Shown: positions 53,404-62,397, counted from the first letter of the stretch. The stretch: DNA of 64,000 bases from Bradyrhizobium semiaridum (GCF_020329505.1 NZ_JAGKJJ010000020.1:1-64000); one strand, 5' to 3'. The notes: generated from the sequence alone by a model not told the origin. Numbers and translations: made by a program.

Positions 53404-53506
53404 GGGGCCGTCTCTACGTCAACGGTGATAGACGGACTCGCGGAGACTCCCCCTCACCCGGAACGCATCTTCGATGCGTTCCGGCCTCAGGCGGGGAGAG
53501 GCGAGG
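53365..53506. repeat. Mosaic palindromic repeat, copy 2 (inverted)
   Basis: About 142 bp that match the reverse complement of the copy at 25849-25991. It starts with CTCCCTCGCCCCGTTCTTAC, includes GGGGTGAGGGG, GGAACGCATC/GATGCGTTCC, and ends GGGGAGAGGCGAGG. The maoC stop codon lies inside its first third. It separates the maoC pair from the SDR gene and could attenuate transcription between them. Confidence 0.8.
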
Positions 53507-53545
53507 CGCGCTCACAGCGAATAATGTCGTCTAGGGAGAATTTGA

Positions 53546-54373
53546 ATGTCCAAACTGCAAGGCAAAGTCGCGCTCGTCTCCGGTTCGGGCCGCGGCATCG
53601 GGCGGGCGATTGCGCTGAAGCTCGCGGGTGAGGGCGCGCGGGTCGTCGTCAACGACCTCGATGCCGAGCCGGGCAATGCGGTCGTCGCCGAGATCAAGGC
53701 CGCCGGCGGCGACGCCGTTGCGGTCAACGGCAGCGTGACCGAGGCGGGCTTTGCCGATCGCTTCATAGGGGCGGCCATCGAACAGTTCGGCGGTCTCGAC
53801 ATCATCGTCAACAATGCCGGCTACACCTGGGACTCGACGATCCAGAAGATGACCGACGAGCAGTTCCAGGCGATGCTCGACGTCCATCTGGTCGCCCCGT
53901 TCCGCATCATGCGCGCGGCGGCCGAGCCGATCCGCCTGATGGCTAAGAAGGAGGCCGAGACCGGCCGCGAGGTGTTCCGCAAGGTGGTCAACATCTCCTC
54001 GATCGCGGGGCTCTACGGCAATGCCGGACAGGCAAGCTATTCGTCGGCAAAGGCCTCGCTGATCGGGCTGACGCGGACGATGTGCAAGGAGTGGGGCCGC
54101 TACAAGGTCAATGTCAATTGCGTTGCGTTCGGCCTGATCAACACCCGCCTGACCCAGCCGATCGAGACCCAGCAGAAGACCATCGACGTCGCCGGCCGCG
54201 ACATCAAGGTCGGCGTGCAGCCGCAGATGCTGGAGGCGATGGGCCGGATGATCCCGCTCGGCCGCGGCGGCACGCCGGAGGAGGCGGCGGACGCGGTCTA
54301 TCTGTTCTGCGCGCCGGAATCGAACTACATCAGCGGTCAGGTGATCGTCGCCGGCGGCGGTCTTCTGATCTAA
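53546..54373 (+). CDS. SDR family oxidoreductase (FabG-like 3-hydroxyacyl-CoA dehydrogenase)
   Basis: A 275-residue short-chain dehydrogenase. NAD(P) motif VALVSGSGRGIGRAIALKLAG, Asp in VVNDLDAE (favouring NAD), Asn in IIVNNAGYTWD, the Ser of NISSIAGLYGN and the Tyr-x-x-x-Lys of ASYSSAKASLIG. C-terminus YISGQVIVAGGG is typical of FabG-like enzymes. In this cluster it probably oxidises the 3-hydroxyacyl-CoA made by the MaoC proteins. The ATG at 53546 has GGGAG upstream and it follows the palindromic repeat. Confidence 0.88.
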   Translation: MSKLQGKVALVSGSGRGIGRAIALKLAGEGARVVVNDLDAEPGNAVVAEIKAAGGDAVAVNGSVTEAGFADRFIGAAIEQFGGLDIIVNNAGYTWDSTIQKMTDEQFQAMLDVHLVAPFRIMRAAAEPIRLMAKKEAETGREVFRKVVNISSIAGLYGNAGQASYSSAKASLIGLTRTMCKEWGRYKVNVNCVAFGLINTRLTQPIETQQKTIDVAGRDIKVGVQPQMLEAMGRMIPLGRGGTPEEAADAVYLFCAPESNYISGQVIVAGGGLLI

Positions 54374-54393
54374 GCGATTTCGAGCGAGGTAGC

Positions 54394-55539
54394 ATGCAAT
54401 ACCGATCGTCCTGGATGACCGAGGAGCTGGACACCTTTCGTGACCAGTTCCGCAAATTCCTCGCCAAGGACCTAGCGCCGCACGCCGAGAAGTGGCGCGC
54501 GCAGAAGCTGGTCGACCGGTCAGCCTGGCGCGCGCTCGGCGAGATGGGCGCGCTGCTGCCCAGCGTGCCCGAGGCCTATGGCGGCCTGGGCGCCACCTTC
54601 GCCTATGACGCCGCGGTGCTCGAGGACATCGAGAGCACGGTGCCGGAGGTGACGACCGGCGTCTCCGTGCACAGCGCGATCGTCGCGCATTACATCCTCA
54701 ACTACGGCTCGGAGGAGCAGAAGAAGCGCTGGCTGCCAAAGATGGCCTCGGGCGAGATGGTCGGTGCCATCGCGATGACCGAGCCCGGCACCGGTTCGGA
54801 TCTGCAGAGCGTCAAGACCACGGCCAGGAAGCAGGGCAATAGCTACGTCATCAACGGCCAGAAGACTTTCATTACCAATGGCCAGGCCGCCGACCTCGTC
54901 ATCGTGGTGGCGCGCACCGGCGCAGCCGGCGCCAAGGGCATCTCGCTGATCGTGGTGGAAACTGCCGGCGCCGAGGGCTACCGGCGCGGCCGCAACCTCG
55001 ACAAGATCGGCCTGCACGCATCAGATACGTCGGAGCTGTTCTTCGACAATGTGACGGTGCCGCCGGAAAACCTGCTCGGGGCCGAGGAGGGCAACGGCTT
55101 CGTGCAGCTGATGCAGCAATTGCCGCAGGAGCGTCTCGCGCTCGCGGTCGGCGCCGTCGCTTCGATGGAGCGCGCGGTGAAGATCACCGCCGAATACACC
55201 AAGGAGCGCACCGCGTTCGGAAAACCGCTGCTCGAATTCCAGAACACCGCCTTCAAGCTCGCCGAGCGCAAGACCGAGGCGATGATCGCCCGCGTCTTCG
55301 TCGACTGGTGTGTCGAACGGCTGGTCGCCGGCGACCTTGACACCGTGACGGCGTCGATGGCGAAATGGTGGTGCTCGCAGAAGCAGGTTGAGACCGCCGA
55401 CGAATGCCTGCAACTGCACGGCGGCTACGGCTACATGCAGGAATACCCGATCTCGCGGATGTTCATCGATTCCCGCATCCAGAAGATCTACGGCGGCACC
55501 AATGAGATCATGAAGCTGCTGATCGCCCGCTCGCTGTAA
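54394..55539 (+). CDS. Acyl-CoA dehydrogenase
   Basis: A 381-residue FAD enzyme that introduces the 2,3-double bond in an acyl-CoA. Sequence marks: AMTEPGTGSDLQSVKTTA and YVINGQKTFITNG (FAD and substrate contacts), RTAFGKPLLEFQ, and the C-terminal QLHGGYGYMQEYPISRMF with IYGGTNEI. The classic Glu of the IYEGT motif is replaced by Gly; a Glu in PQERLALAVG occupies the alternative position used by isovaleryl-CoA and long-chain enzymes and is the likely base. Starts 20 bp after the SDR gene. Electron acceptor is probably ETF. Confidence 0.9.
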   Translation: MQYRSSWMTEELDTFRDQFRKFLAKDLAPHAEKWRAQKLVDRSAWRALGEMGALLPSVPEAYGGLGATFAYDAAVLEDIESTVPEVTTGVSVHSAIVAHYILNYGSEEQKKRWLPKMASGEMVGAIAMTEPGTGSDLQSVKTTARKQGNSYVINGQKTFITNGQAADLVIVVARTGAAGAKGISLIVVETAGAEGYRRGRNLDKIGLHASDTSELFFDNVTVPPENLLGAEEGNGFVQLMQQLPQERLALAVGAVASMERAVKITAEYTKERTAFGKPLLEFQNTAFKLAERKTEAMIARVFVDWCVERLVAGDLDTVTASMAKWWCSQKQVETADECLQLHGGYGYMQEYPISRMFIDSRIQKIYGGTNEIMKLLIARSL

Positions 55540-55770
55540 GGGGCGGGTGTCTGTCGTTCCGTCATGACGGGGATGGAGGACCGGAATGACCCGCTATTCC
55601 TACGCGGGTCGGCGGCATTCCCGCGCCGCCCATTCCCCGCCGCATGGCCCGATGCGCCCGCCGCAACCCGCGGCCACTTCGGCCTTGCGCCATATTGCCG
55701 TGTATCATACCCCCGTGGACCATGATCCGCGCGCGGCGCCGTGCCCGCGCAACGTTCGCAGGGAGCCGTC

Positions 55771-57435
55771 ATGACCAAGAGCAATGCCCGCACCGGAGGC
55801 CAAATCCTGATCGACCAGTTGGTCGCGCAGGGCGTGGAGCGCGTCACCTGCGTGCCGGGCGAGAGCTATCTGGCGGCCCTCGACGCGTTGCATGACAGTC
55901 CGATCGACGTGGTGATTTGCCGGGCCGAGGGTGGCGCCGCGATGATGGCGGAGGCCTATGGCAAGCTGACCGGCAAGCCCGGCATCTGCTTCGTCACCCG
56001 CGGCCCCGGCTCGACCAATGCCGCGCACGGCGTGCATATCGCGATGCAGGATTCCACGCCGATGATCCTGTTCGTCGGCCAGGTCGACACCGGCATGCGC
56101 GAGCGCGAGGCGTTCCAGGAGCTCGACTACAAGGCAGTGTTCGGCACCATGGCGAAATGGGCGGTCGAGATCGACCGGCCCGACCGTATTCCGGAGCTGG
56201 TCGCGCGCGCCTTCCGCGTTGCGCTGCAGGGCCGCCCGGGACCGGTCGTGATCTCGCTGCCGGAAAACATGCTGACCGAAACCGCCGCGGTGGCCGACGC
56301 GCCCAAGGTCGAGCCGGCGGCCACTTGGCCCGCGCCGGCGGACCTCGATCGGCTCGGCGCAATGCTGGCCGGCGCCAAGGCGCCGATCGTCGTGCTCGGC
56401 GGCTCGGCCTGGACCGCCGAGGCCGCACAAGGCATCGCGCGCTTCGCCGAGCGCTTCGACCTGCCGGTTGCGACCTCGTTCCGCCGCGCCTCGCTGTTCG
56501 ACGCCGACCATTCGCTTTATGCCGGCGATCTCGGGATTGGCCCGAGCCCGCAGCTCAAGGCGCGCATCACCGATGCCGATGTCATTCTCTTGATCGGCGG
56601 CCGCATGTCGGAAATGCCGTCGTCGTCCTATACGCTGCTCGACATTCCCACCCCACGGCAAAAGCTGATCCATGTCCACCCGGGCTCCGAGGAGCTTGGC
56701 CGCGTCTATCAGCCGGCGCTCGCGATCCAGGCGACCCCCGCCGCCTTCGCCGCCGCGGTGGAAAACATGAAGCCCGCGGCCACGCCGGCCTGGAAGGGCG
56801 AAGCGGCGCAGGCGCACGCCGATTATCTCGCCTGGACCGAGAAGCCGCGCGAGCTTCCCGGCAGCTTCCAGTACGGCCAGGTCGTCACCTGGCTGCGCGA
56901 CCGCCTGCCGAAGGACGCCATCGTCTGCAACGGCGCAGGCAACTATGCCGGCTGGCTGCACCGCCACCACCGCTTCCACACATTCGCCGCGCAACTCGCG
57001 CCGACCTCGGGCTCGATGGGCTACGGCGTGCCGGCGGCGGTGATGGCAAAACGGCACCATCCCGATCGCGTCGTCGTGGCGTTTGCCGGCGACGGCTGCT
57101 TCCTGATGAACGGGCAGGAATTCGCGACCGCCGTGCAGTATGACGCGCCGCTGATCGTCGTGATCATCGACAACGCGCAATACGGCACCATCCGCATGCA
57201 CCAGGAGCGCGACTATCCCGGCCGCGTCGTCGGCACCCAGCTCAAGAACCCGGACTTCGCGCTCTACGCCAAGGCCTTCGGCGGTCATGGCGAGCGGGTC
57301 GAGCGCACGGAAGACTTCGCACCGGCGTTCGAGCGCGCGCTGGCCTCCGGCAAGCCGGCGATCTTGCACTGCCTGGTCGATCAGCGCGCGCTGTCGGTCG
57401 GCAAGGATTTTACGCCCCAAGCGGCGGCCAACTGA
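55771..57435 (+). CDS. TPP-dependent enzyme (acetolactate synthase-like)
   Basis: A 554-residue thiamine diphosphate enzyme of the AHAS/POX/benzoylformate decarboxylase superfamily. It has three domains: PYR (VICRAEGGAAMMAEAYG, with catalytic Glu), a middle Rossmann domain, and the PP domain with the cofactor motif AGDGCFLMNGQEFATAVQ and DNAQYG. No acetolactate synthase small subunit is adjacent, and residues typical of herbicide-sensitive AHAS are absent, so isoleucine/valine synthesis is doubtful; a 2-oxoacid decarboxylase or oxidase is possible. It directly precedes, and shares the stop-start TGATG with, the FAD oxidase gene, so they are one coupled pair. AGGGAG precedes the ATG. Confidence 0.82.
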   Translation: MTKSNARTGGQILIDQLVAQGVERVTCVPGESYLAALDALHDSPIDVVICRAEGGAAMMAEAYGKLTGKPGICFVTRGPGSTNAAHGVHIAMQDSTPMILFVGQVDTGMREREAFQELDYKAVFGTMAKWAVEIDRPDRIPELVARAFRVALQGRPGPVVISLPENMLTETAAVADAPKVEPAATWPAPADLDRLGAMLAGAKAPIVVLGGSAWTAEAAQGIARFAERFDLPVATSFRRASLFDADHSLYAGDLGIGPSPQLKARITDADVILLIGGRMSEMPSSSYTLLDIPTPRQKLIHVHPGSEELGRVYQPALAIQATPAAFAAAVENMKPAATPAWKGEAAQAHADYLAWTEKPRELPGSFQYGQVVTWLRDRLPKDAIVCNGAGNYAGWLHRHHRFHTFAAQLAPTSGSMGYGVPAAVMAKRHHPDRVVVAFAGDGCFLMNGQEFATAVQYDAPLIVVIIDNAQYGTIRMHQERDYPGRVVGTQLKNPDFALYAKAFGGHGERVERTEDFAPAFERALASGKPAILHCLVDQRALSVGKDFTPQAAAN

Positions 57436-58706
57436 TGCCTGCGTCCGCAGGCCGCCACGTCGCGATCATCGGCGCTGGGGCCGTCGGCGTGATCAGCGCC
57501 ATCGAGGCACTCCGCGCTGGCCATCGCGTTACGCTGATCGATCCGGGCGAGCCGGGCGGCGAGCAGGCCGCAAGCTACGGCAATGCCGGCTGGCTGTCAT
57601 CCCATTCGGTGATTCCGCCGGCCGAGCCCGGCACCTGGAAGAAGGTTCCGGGCTATCTGATGGACCCGCTCGGGCCGCTCGCGATCCGCTGGTCCTATCT
57701 GCCGAAGGCGCTGCCCTGGCTCATCAAGTATCTCTTGTCGAGCCGGACCGAGGCGCAGGTCGAGGCTACCGCGCGGGCGATGCGCGATCTGTTGAAGGAT
57801 GCGCCGCTGCTGCACCGGCAGCTCGCCGAAGAGGCCGGCGTCGGCGAACTGATCGAGCGGCGCGGCGTGATGCACGTGTTTCCCTCCCGGGCGCCCTTTG
57901 ACGGCGATCTCGGCTGGCGCATCAGGAAGCGCGTCGGCATCGAATGGCTTGAGCTGAATGAAGATGAGGTGCGACAGCGCGAGCCGGATCTGCACCCGCG
58001 CTACAAGTTCGGCGTCGTCGTCGAAGAGGCGGGACGCTGCCGCGATCCCGGCGCCTATATCGCGGCGCTCGCCGCCCACGCAGTGGCGAACGGCGCGGTC
58101 CGCGTCGCGGCGAAGGCGACCGGCCTCAAGCTGAGGGGTGACCGGCTCGTTGCCGTCGTCACCGAGACCGGCGAGATCGCCTGCGACGCTGCGGTCGTCG
58201 CCGCCGGCGCGCGCTCGAAACAGCTGACTGCGTCGATCGGCGATTCCCTCCCGCTGGAGACCGAGCGCGGCTACCACGTCATGATCGAGGATCCGGAATC
58301 CGGGCCGCGCAATTCGATGATGGCGTCCGATGCCAAGATGGTGGTGAACTGGACCGACAAGGGCCTGCGCGCCGCCGGCACGGTCGAGATCGCCGGCCTC
58401 GACGCCGAACCGAACTGGAAGCGCGCAGAGATCCTGCGCGATCATCTGCTCGGTATGTTTCCAAAACTGCCGCGGGACATTCCGGCGTCGCGCATCAAGA
58501 CTTGGTTTGGCCATCGGCCGAGCATGCCGGACGGCCGGCCCTGCATCGGCCATAGCAGTGCCACGCGCGACGTCGTCTATGCGTTTGGCCATGGCCATGT
58601 CGGCCTGGTCGGCTCGGCCCGCACCGGCCGCCTGGTCGCACAGTTGTTGAGCGGCAAGCCGCCGGAGATTCCGCTCGGGCCCTTCGCGCCGTCGCGATTC
58701 CTGTAA
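57435..58706 (+). CDS. FAD-dependent oxidoreductase, DadA-like
   Basis: A 423-residue flavoprotein of the D-amino-acid dehydrogenase group: FAD motif VAIIGAGAVGVISAIEALRAGHRV (residues 8-31), the DadA-type NAGWLSSHSVIPPAEPG region, and C-terminal GHRPSMPDGRPCIG, the usual active-site/FAD loop. It likely oxidises a small amino or hydroxy acid and passes electrons to the respiratory chain. Translation is coupled with the TPP enzyme by the shared bases TGATG. A D-amino acid would give a 2-oxoacid, the natural substrate class of the TPP enzyme, so the pair may act in sequence (inference). Confidence 0.82.
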   Translation: MPASAGRHVAIIGAGAVGVISAIEALRAGHRVTLIDPGEPGGEQAASYGNAGWLSSHSVIPPAEPGTWKKVPGYLMDPLGPLAIRWSYLPKALPWLIKYLLSSRTEAQVEATARAMRDLLKDAPLLHRQLAEEAGVGELIERRGVMHVFPSRAPFDGDLGWRIRKRVGIEWLELNEDEVRQREPDLHPRYKFGVVVEEAGRCRDPGAYIAALAAHAVANGAVRVAAKATGLKLRGDRLVAVVTETGEIACDAAVVAAGARSKQLTASIGDSLPLETERGYHVMIEDPESGPRNSMMASDAKMVVNWTDKGLRAAGTVEIAGLDAEPNWKRAEILRDHLLGMFPKLPRDIPASRIKTWFGHRPSMPDGRPCIGHSSATRDVVYAFGHGHVGLVGSARTGRLVAQLLSGKPPEIPLGPFAPSRFL

Positions 58707-58713
58707 CCCACCC

Positions 58714-58947
58714 TCAGCCCTCGCCGGCCCACGCGGTGATCGCGGCCGGCGCGATCACGCGCCGCGGCGCGTGCGGATTGATCGTCCCGGCGCTGATATC
58801 CTGGGTTTCAATCAGCAGGGTGCGTGCAAACGCCTTGGCATCCTGTTCGTTCGTGAACGTGCGGGTCTGGCGGGCGAACCGGTGGTGTCCGGCGTCGGGA
58901 TTTCTCAGGGCGAACGAGACGTACCAGATGGCGGAGGCGTTCTTCAT
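58714..58947 (-). CDS. Small conserved protein of unknown function
   Basis: A 77-residue protein beginning MKNASAIWYVSFALRNPDAG, with FARQTRTFTNEQDAKAFARTLL as helix-forming part and a Pro/Ala/Trp end. The alternation of a strand with a helix resembles small Rhizobiales-specific proteins, but no family is recognised. GAGG sits in front of the ATG at 58947; the frame is open up to 59046 without sign of coding. It is convergent with the DadA-like gene. Confidence 0.55.
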   Translation of the reverse strand: MKNASAIWYVSFALRNPDAGHHRFARQTRTFTNEQDAKAFARTLLIETQDISAGTINPHAPRRVIAPAAITAWAGEG

Positions 58948-59265
58948 CGTGCTGCCTCTGGCGGAGGCGTCCGGCCGGCCTGATCTGGATTGCCGAAGTG
59001 CAGATCTGCGATCTGTGCCAAGATAAAGAGCCCCTAAATACAACACGTCTCGTTAAGACAGTTTGCGCGTGACGCGCCGCCACCCACCGGAACTGGCGGC
59101 TCGTCGATTCTCAATTGCCGAACTCCCGATAACGTACGGGAACCTGTTCGGTTCCAACGAGCCTCACCGAGCACCTTCAGCGACCCGCGGGCGTTCGGAA
59201 CGCCGATTCCCCGCCGCGGTTGTCCTGCTCGAGGTTGGCGACCGCGACCGGCACCAGGAGGCGCA

Positions 59266-59637
59266 ATGACGTGGGTTGGCAAGTGGAAGAACCAGTACGG
59301 CTCGATCGTCGAGATCACCAGCGAGGCCGACGGGCGCATCGCCGGGACGTTTCGCACGGCGCTGCCGGACAGCGGCTTCTACAACCAGACGGTTGCGATC
59401 GTCGGTGTCCATCGGGGCAATTGCATCGGCTTTTCGTCGGTCGGGGCTTCCGCGAGCGGCGACCGGGTCGTGTCCTATACCGGCTTGCTCCGCGACGGCA
59501 AGATGGAGACCGCATGGTTCGTCGTGGCGGACAAGGCGCTCGTCGCGCCGGGCGAGGGCGAGCCGGCGGCCCTGCAGCCCGTGAACTGGTGGCGGGCCGT
59601 GACGACAAGCACCGATACGTTTGAACGGGTCACCTAG
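59266..59637 (+). CDS. Avidin/streptavidin-like protein without signal peptide
   Basis: A 123-residue protein that lines up with avidin family domains along its whole length: GKWKNQYGSIVEIT (strand 1; Asn9 and Ser13 match the biotin-ureido contacts), AGTFRTAL, TGLLRDGKMETAWFVV and NWWRAVTTSTDTFERV (last two Trp regions and Asp). Aligned by eye to streptavidin, N23, S27, W108, W120 and D128 are kept, but Y43, S45, W79, S88, T90 and W92 are changed. Known avidins are secreted; here the ATG with AGGAGG upstream leaves no signal peptide. Ligand and role are unknown. Confidence 0.75.
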   Translation: MTWVGKWKNQYGSIVEITSEADGRIAGTFRTALPDSGFYNQTVAIVGVHRGNCIGFSSVGASASGDRVVSYTGLLRDGKMETAWFVVADKALVAPGEGEPAALQPVNWWRAVTTSTDTFERVT

Positions 59638-59714
59638 GAGCGATCTGCAAAGCGGGAACTGGAAACCGCGACGCCGCATCAATTGAGACTTATCGCGGTC
59701 AGGCCGTCTCGCGG

Positions 59715-59915
59715 TCAGGCCGTCGAGCCGGGTGGCTCGCTCTCCTTGCGTGCCGCCGCAATGGCCTTCTCAACCTCCGCCGCCAGAGTCGTCAGATGGT
59801 CGGCAAGCTTGGTGAACAGTTCGCGCTTGCGGATGTCTGTCGTCAGGTCACGGATCAATGCGCATTCCGCCGCGTCCCGACGAAGCTTTTCGAGGTGCGT
59901 CAGCATGTCCTGCAT
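59715..59915 (-). CDS. Small helical protein of unknown function
   Basis: A 66-residue protein, almost entirely alpha-helical: MQDMLTHLEKLRRDAAECAL, then RDLTTDIRKRELFTKLADHL and a C-terminal ESEPPGSTA tail. Short proteins of this sort, with LRRDAAEC, appear often in Bradyrhizobium; none has a known role. The ATG at 59915 is preferred, preceded by GGGGACG; the upstream frame is arginine-rich and unlike a real protein. Confidence 0.6.
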   Translation of the reverse strand: MQDMLTHLEKLRRDAAECALIRDLTTDIRKRELFTKLADHLTTLAAEVEKAIAAARKESEPPGSTA

Positions 59916-60135
59916 TTTGCGTCCCCAAAAGGCCAGTGACGACGGTAGGCGGCGCGGAACCCGCCGACAATAACCTGTGATAACATCAGGAGGGAGGGCA
60001 CAGGATCGAGCGAAGCTCATGATCGCAGGTTGACAGCCGCGCCGAGCGGGCCTTTACTTCGGACTACGGGGATATGCGATCTCCCCGCGAGGCGACATGC
60101 CCAAGAATCGCGTCCTTACTCACCAAGGGCGCAGC

Positions 60136-60951
60136 ATGTCATACACTTCGATCTCATCAGACAAATTGCTTCGACTCATCGGCACCGCCAGCGCGCCTGC
60201 GCTGGTCGACGTCCGCCTCGATGAGGATTTCGCCGCAGATCCGCGGCTGATCCCGGGCGCCGCGCGGCGCTCGCACCGCGAGGTCCAGGACTGGGCCTCA
60301 CAGATGTCCGGCAAATCCGTTGTCGTGATCTGCCAGAAGGGGCAGAAACTCAGCGAGGGCACCGCGGCCTGGCTGCGCTGCGCCAACGTCGCGGCGGAGG
60401 TGCTCGAAGGCGGCCATCTCGGCTGGACGCAGGCGGAGCTGCCGACCGTCCCCGCGGCCAGGATTCCAGAGCGCGATCGGCACGGCCGTACGGTCTGGGT
60501 GACGCGGTCACGCCCGAAGATCGACCGCATCGCCTGTCCGTGGCTGATCCGCCGCTTTGTCGATCCGGCCGCGGTCTTCCTGTTCGTGGCACCATCGGAA
60601 GTCGAGGCGGTGGCCGAGCGCTTCGCAGCCGTGCCCTTCGACATCGAGAACGTGTTCTGGAGCCACCGGGGCGAACTCTGCACCTTCGACGTGATGGTCA
60701 AGGAGTTCGGGCTGTCGACGCCCGCGCTGGAGCGGCTCGCGACGATGGTGCGCGCCGCCGATACGGCGCGGCTCGAACTGTCGCCGGAAGCGCCCGGATT
60801 GCTTGCCGCCTCGCTCGGCCTGTCGCGGATGTTCGACGACGATCTCGAGCAACTGAATGCCGGCCTTTTGCTCTACGACGCGTTCTACCGCTGGTGCCGC
60901 GACGCGACCAAGCAGACGCACAACTGGCCGACCAGCAAGGTGAAGCCATGA
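60136..60951 (+). CDS. chrB: Rhodanese-ChrB fusion, chromate resistance protein
   Basis: A 271-residue two-domain protein. Residues about 5-110 form a rhodanese domain (ALVDVRLDEDF; active loop VVICQKGQKLS with the catalytic Cys). Residues about 125-271 are the ChrB C-terminal domain (WVTRSRPKIDRIACPWLIRRF and NVFWSHRGELCTFDVMVKEFGL). ChrB proteins regulate or assist ChrA chromate efflux; the rhodanese may add sulfur or redox chemistry. Its stop overlaps the chrA start (ATGA), so both are one unit. The ATG at 60136 has AAGGGCG in front; an earlier ATG at 60097 is open but lacks homology. Confidence 0.85.
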   Translation: MSYTSISSDKLLRLIGTASAPALVDVRLDEDFAADPRLIPGAARRSHREVQDWASQMSGKSVVVICQKGQKLSEGTAAWLRCANVAAEVLEGGHLGWTQAELPTVPAARIPERDRHGRTVWVTRSRPKIDRIACPWLIRRFVDPAAVFLFVAPSEVEAVAERFAAVPFDIENVFWSHRGELCTFDVMVKEFGLSTPALERLATMVRAADTARLELSPEAPGLLAASLGLSRMFDDDLEQLNAGLLLYDAFYRWCRDATKQTHNWPTSKVKP

Positions 60952-62339
60952 CGGAGCTCGCCGCAACCCGCAAGGCCGGCGCGCCGGACAACGCGCATGG
61001 CATCTCCTTCAGCGAGGCGCTGCTGGTCTGGATCCGCGTGGCGATCCTGAGCTTCGGCGGTCCCGCGGGTCAGATCGCGGTGATGCATCGCATCCTGGTC
61101 GAGGAGAAGAACTGGATCTCGGAGGGCCGTTTCCTGCACGCGCTCAACTACTGCATGCTGCTGCCCGGACCCGAGGCGCAGCAGCTTGCGACCTATATCG
61201 GCTGGCTGCTGCACCGGACTGCCGGCGGCATCGTGGCCGGCGGTCTGTTCGTCCTGCCCGGCATCTTCGCCATCATGGGGCTCAGCTATATCTACGCCGC
61301 CTACGGCAATGTCGGCTTCGTCGAGGCGGTGTTTTTCGGCCTCAAGGCGGCGGTGCTGGCCATCGTGATCCAGGCGGTGGTCCGCGTCGGCAGGCGCGCG
61401 CTGCGCAACCCGGTCATGATCGCATTGGCGGCGATGGCCTTCATCGCGATCTTCTTCTTCGCCGCGCCGTTTCCGCTGATCATCATTGCTGCCGCCGTGA
61501 TCGGCTTCGCCGGCGCCCGGATGGGCCGGCCGGAGTTCGCAGCGCTCGAGCACGACGGAAAGAATTCGGCTGCGATCGACAGCATGCTCGGCGAGTCCGT
61601 GCCGGAGCATGTTCGACCCAATGCGTCGCGTGCGCTACGGGTCGCCGCCGTCTGGCTTGCGATCTGGCTCATTCCAGTGTTCGCGGTTCTGGTCGCGCTG
61701 GGTTCGAACGACGTATTCAGCCAGATCGCGATCTTCTTCAGCAAGATGGCGATGGTTACGTTCGGCGGCGCCTATGCCGTGCTGGCCTATGTCGCCCAGC
61801 AGGCCGCCGACTACTATCACTGGGTGACCCCGCGCGAGATGCTGGACGGCCTCGGCATGGCCGAAACCACGCCGGGTCCGCTGATCATGGTGGTCCAGTT
61901 CGTGGGCTTCATGGCTGCGTTCCGCGAGGCGAGCGGCCTGTCGCCGATGCTGGCCGGGACGCTCGGCGGCCTGCTGGCGACCTGGGTCACCTTCGCTCCG
62001 TGCTTCCTGTGGATCTTCGTCGGTGCGCCTTACATCGAGGCGCTGCGCGGCAACAAGGCGCTCGCCGGTGCGCTCTCAGCCATCACCGCCGCGGTCGTCG
62101 GCGTGATCCTCAATCTCTCGATCTGGTTCGCGCTGCATACGCTGTTTCGGCAGACCTATGCGGTGCGCGGTTTCGGCCTGTCGTTCGACGCGCCGGTGCC
62201 TGGCAGCATCGACGTGCCGGCCGTCATGCTGTCGGTCGCGGCGGCGACCGCGATCTTTCGCTTCAATGCCGGGATGCTCGTTGTCCTCGCCGCGTCCTGC
62301 ATCGCCGGCATCGTGATGCACCTTGCAGGAGTCATCTAG
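60948..62339 (+). CDS. chrA: Chromate efflux transporter ChrA
   Basis: A 463-residue membrane protein of the CHR superfamily that expels chromate and relieves sulfate-analogue toxicity. It has two homologous halves; each opens with the family pattern SFGGPAGQIAVMH (residue about 34) and MVTFGGAYAVLAYVAQQ (middle), and each contains a Pro-Gly rich LPGPEAQQL or TTPGPLIMV loop. Around ten to twelve helices are visible. Long-chain (bidomain) ChrA proteins are the efflux type. Coupled with chrB and followed by three small exported proteins. Confidence 0.92.
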   Translation: MTELAATRKAGAPDNAHGISFSEALLVWIRVAILSFGGPAGQIAVMHRILVEEKNWISEGRFLHALNYCMLLPGPEAQQLATYIGWLLHRTAGGIVAGGLFVLPGIFAIMGLSYIYAAYGNVGFVEAVFFGLKAAVLAIVIQAVVRVGRRALRNPVMIALAAMAFIAIFFFAAPFPLIIIAAAVIGFAGARMGRPEFAALEHDGKNSAAIDSMLGESVPEHVRPNASRALRVAAVWLAIWLIPVFAVLVALGSNDVFSQIAIFFSKMAMVTFGGAYAVLAYVAQQAADYYHWVTPREMLDGLGMAETTPGPLIMVVQFVGFMAAFREASGLSPMLAGTLGGLLATWVTFAPCFLWIFVGAPYIEALRGNKALAGALSAITAAVVGVILNLSIWFALHTLFRQTYAVRGFGLSFDAPVPGSIDVPAVMLSVAAATAIFRFNAGMLVVLAASCIAGIVMHLAGVI

Positions 62340-62397
62340 CGGATCACCTCACGAAACGGCTTCACCTGGGGCAGGGGACAAGACCAGGAGAGCGAAC

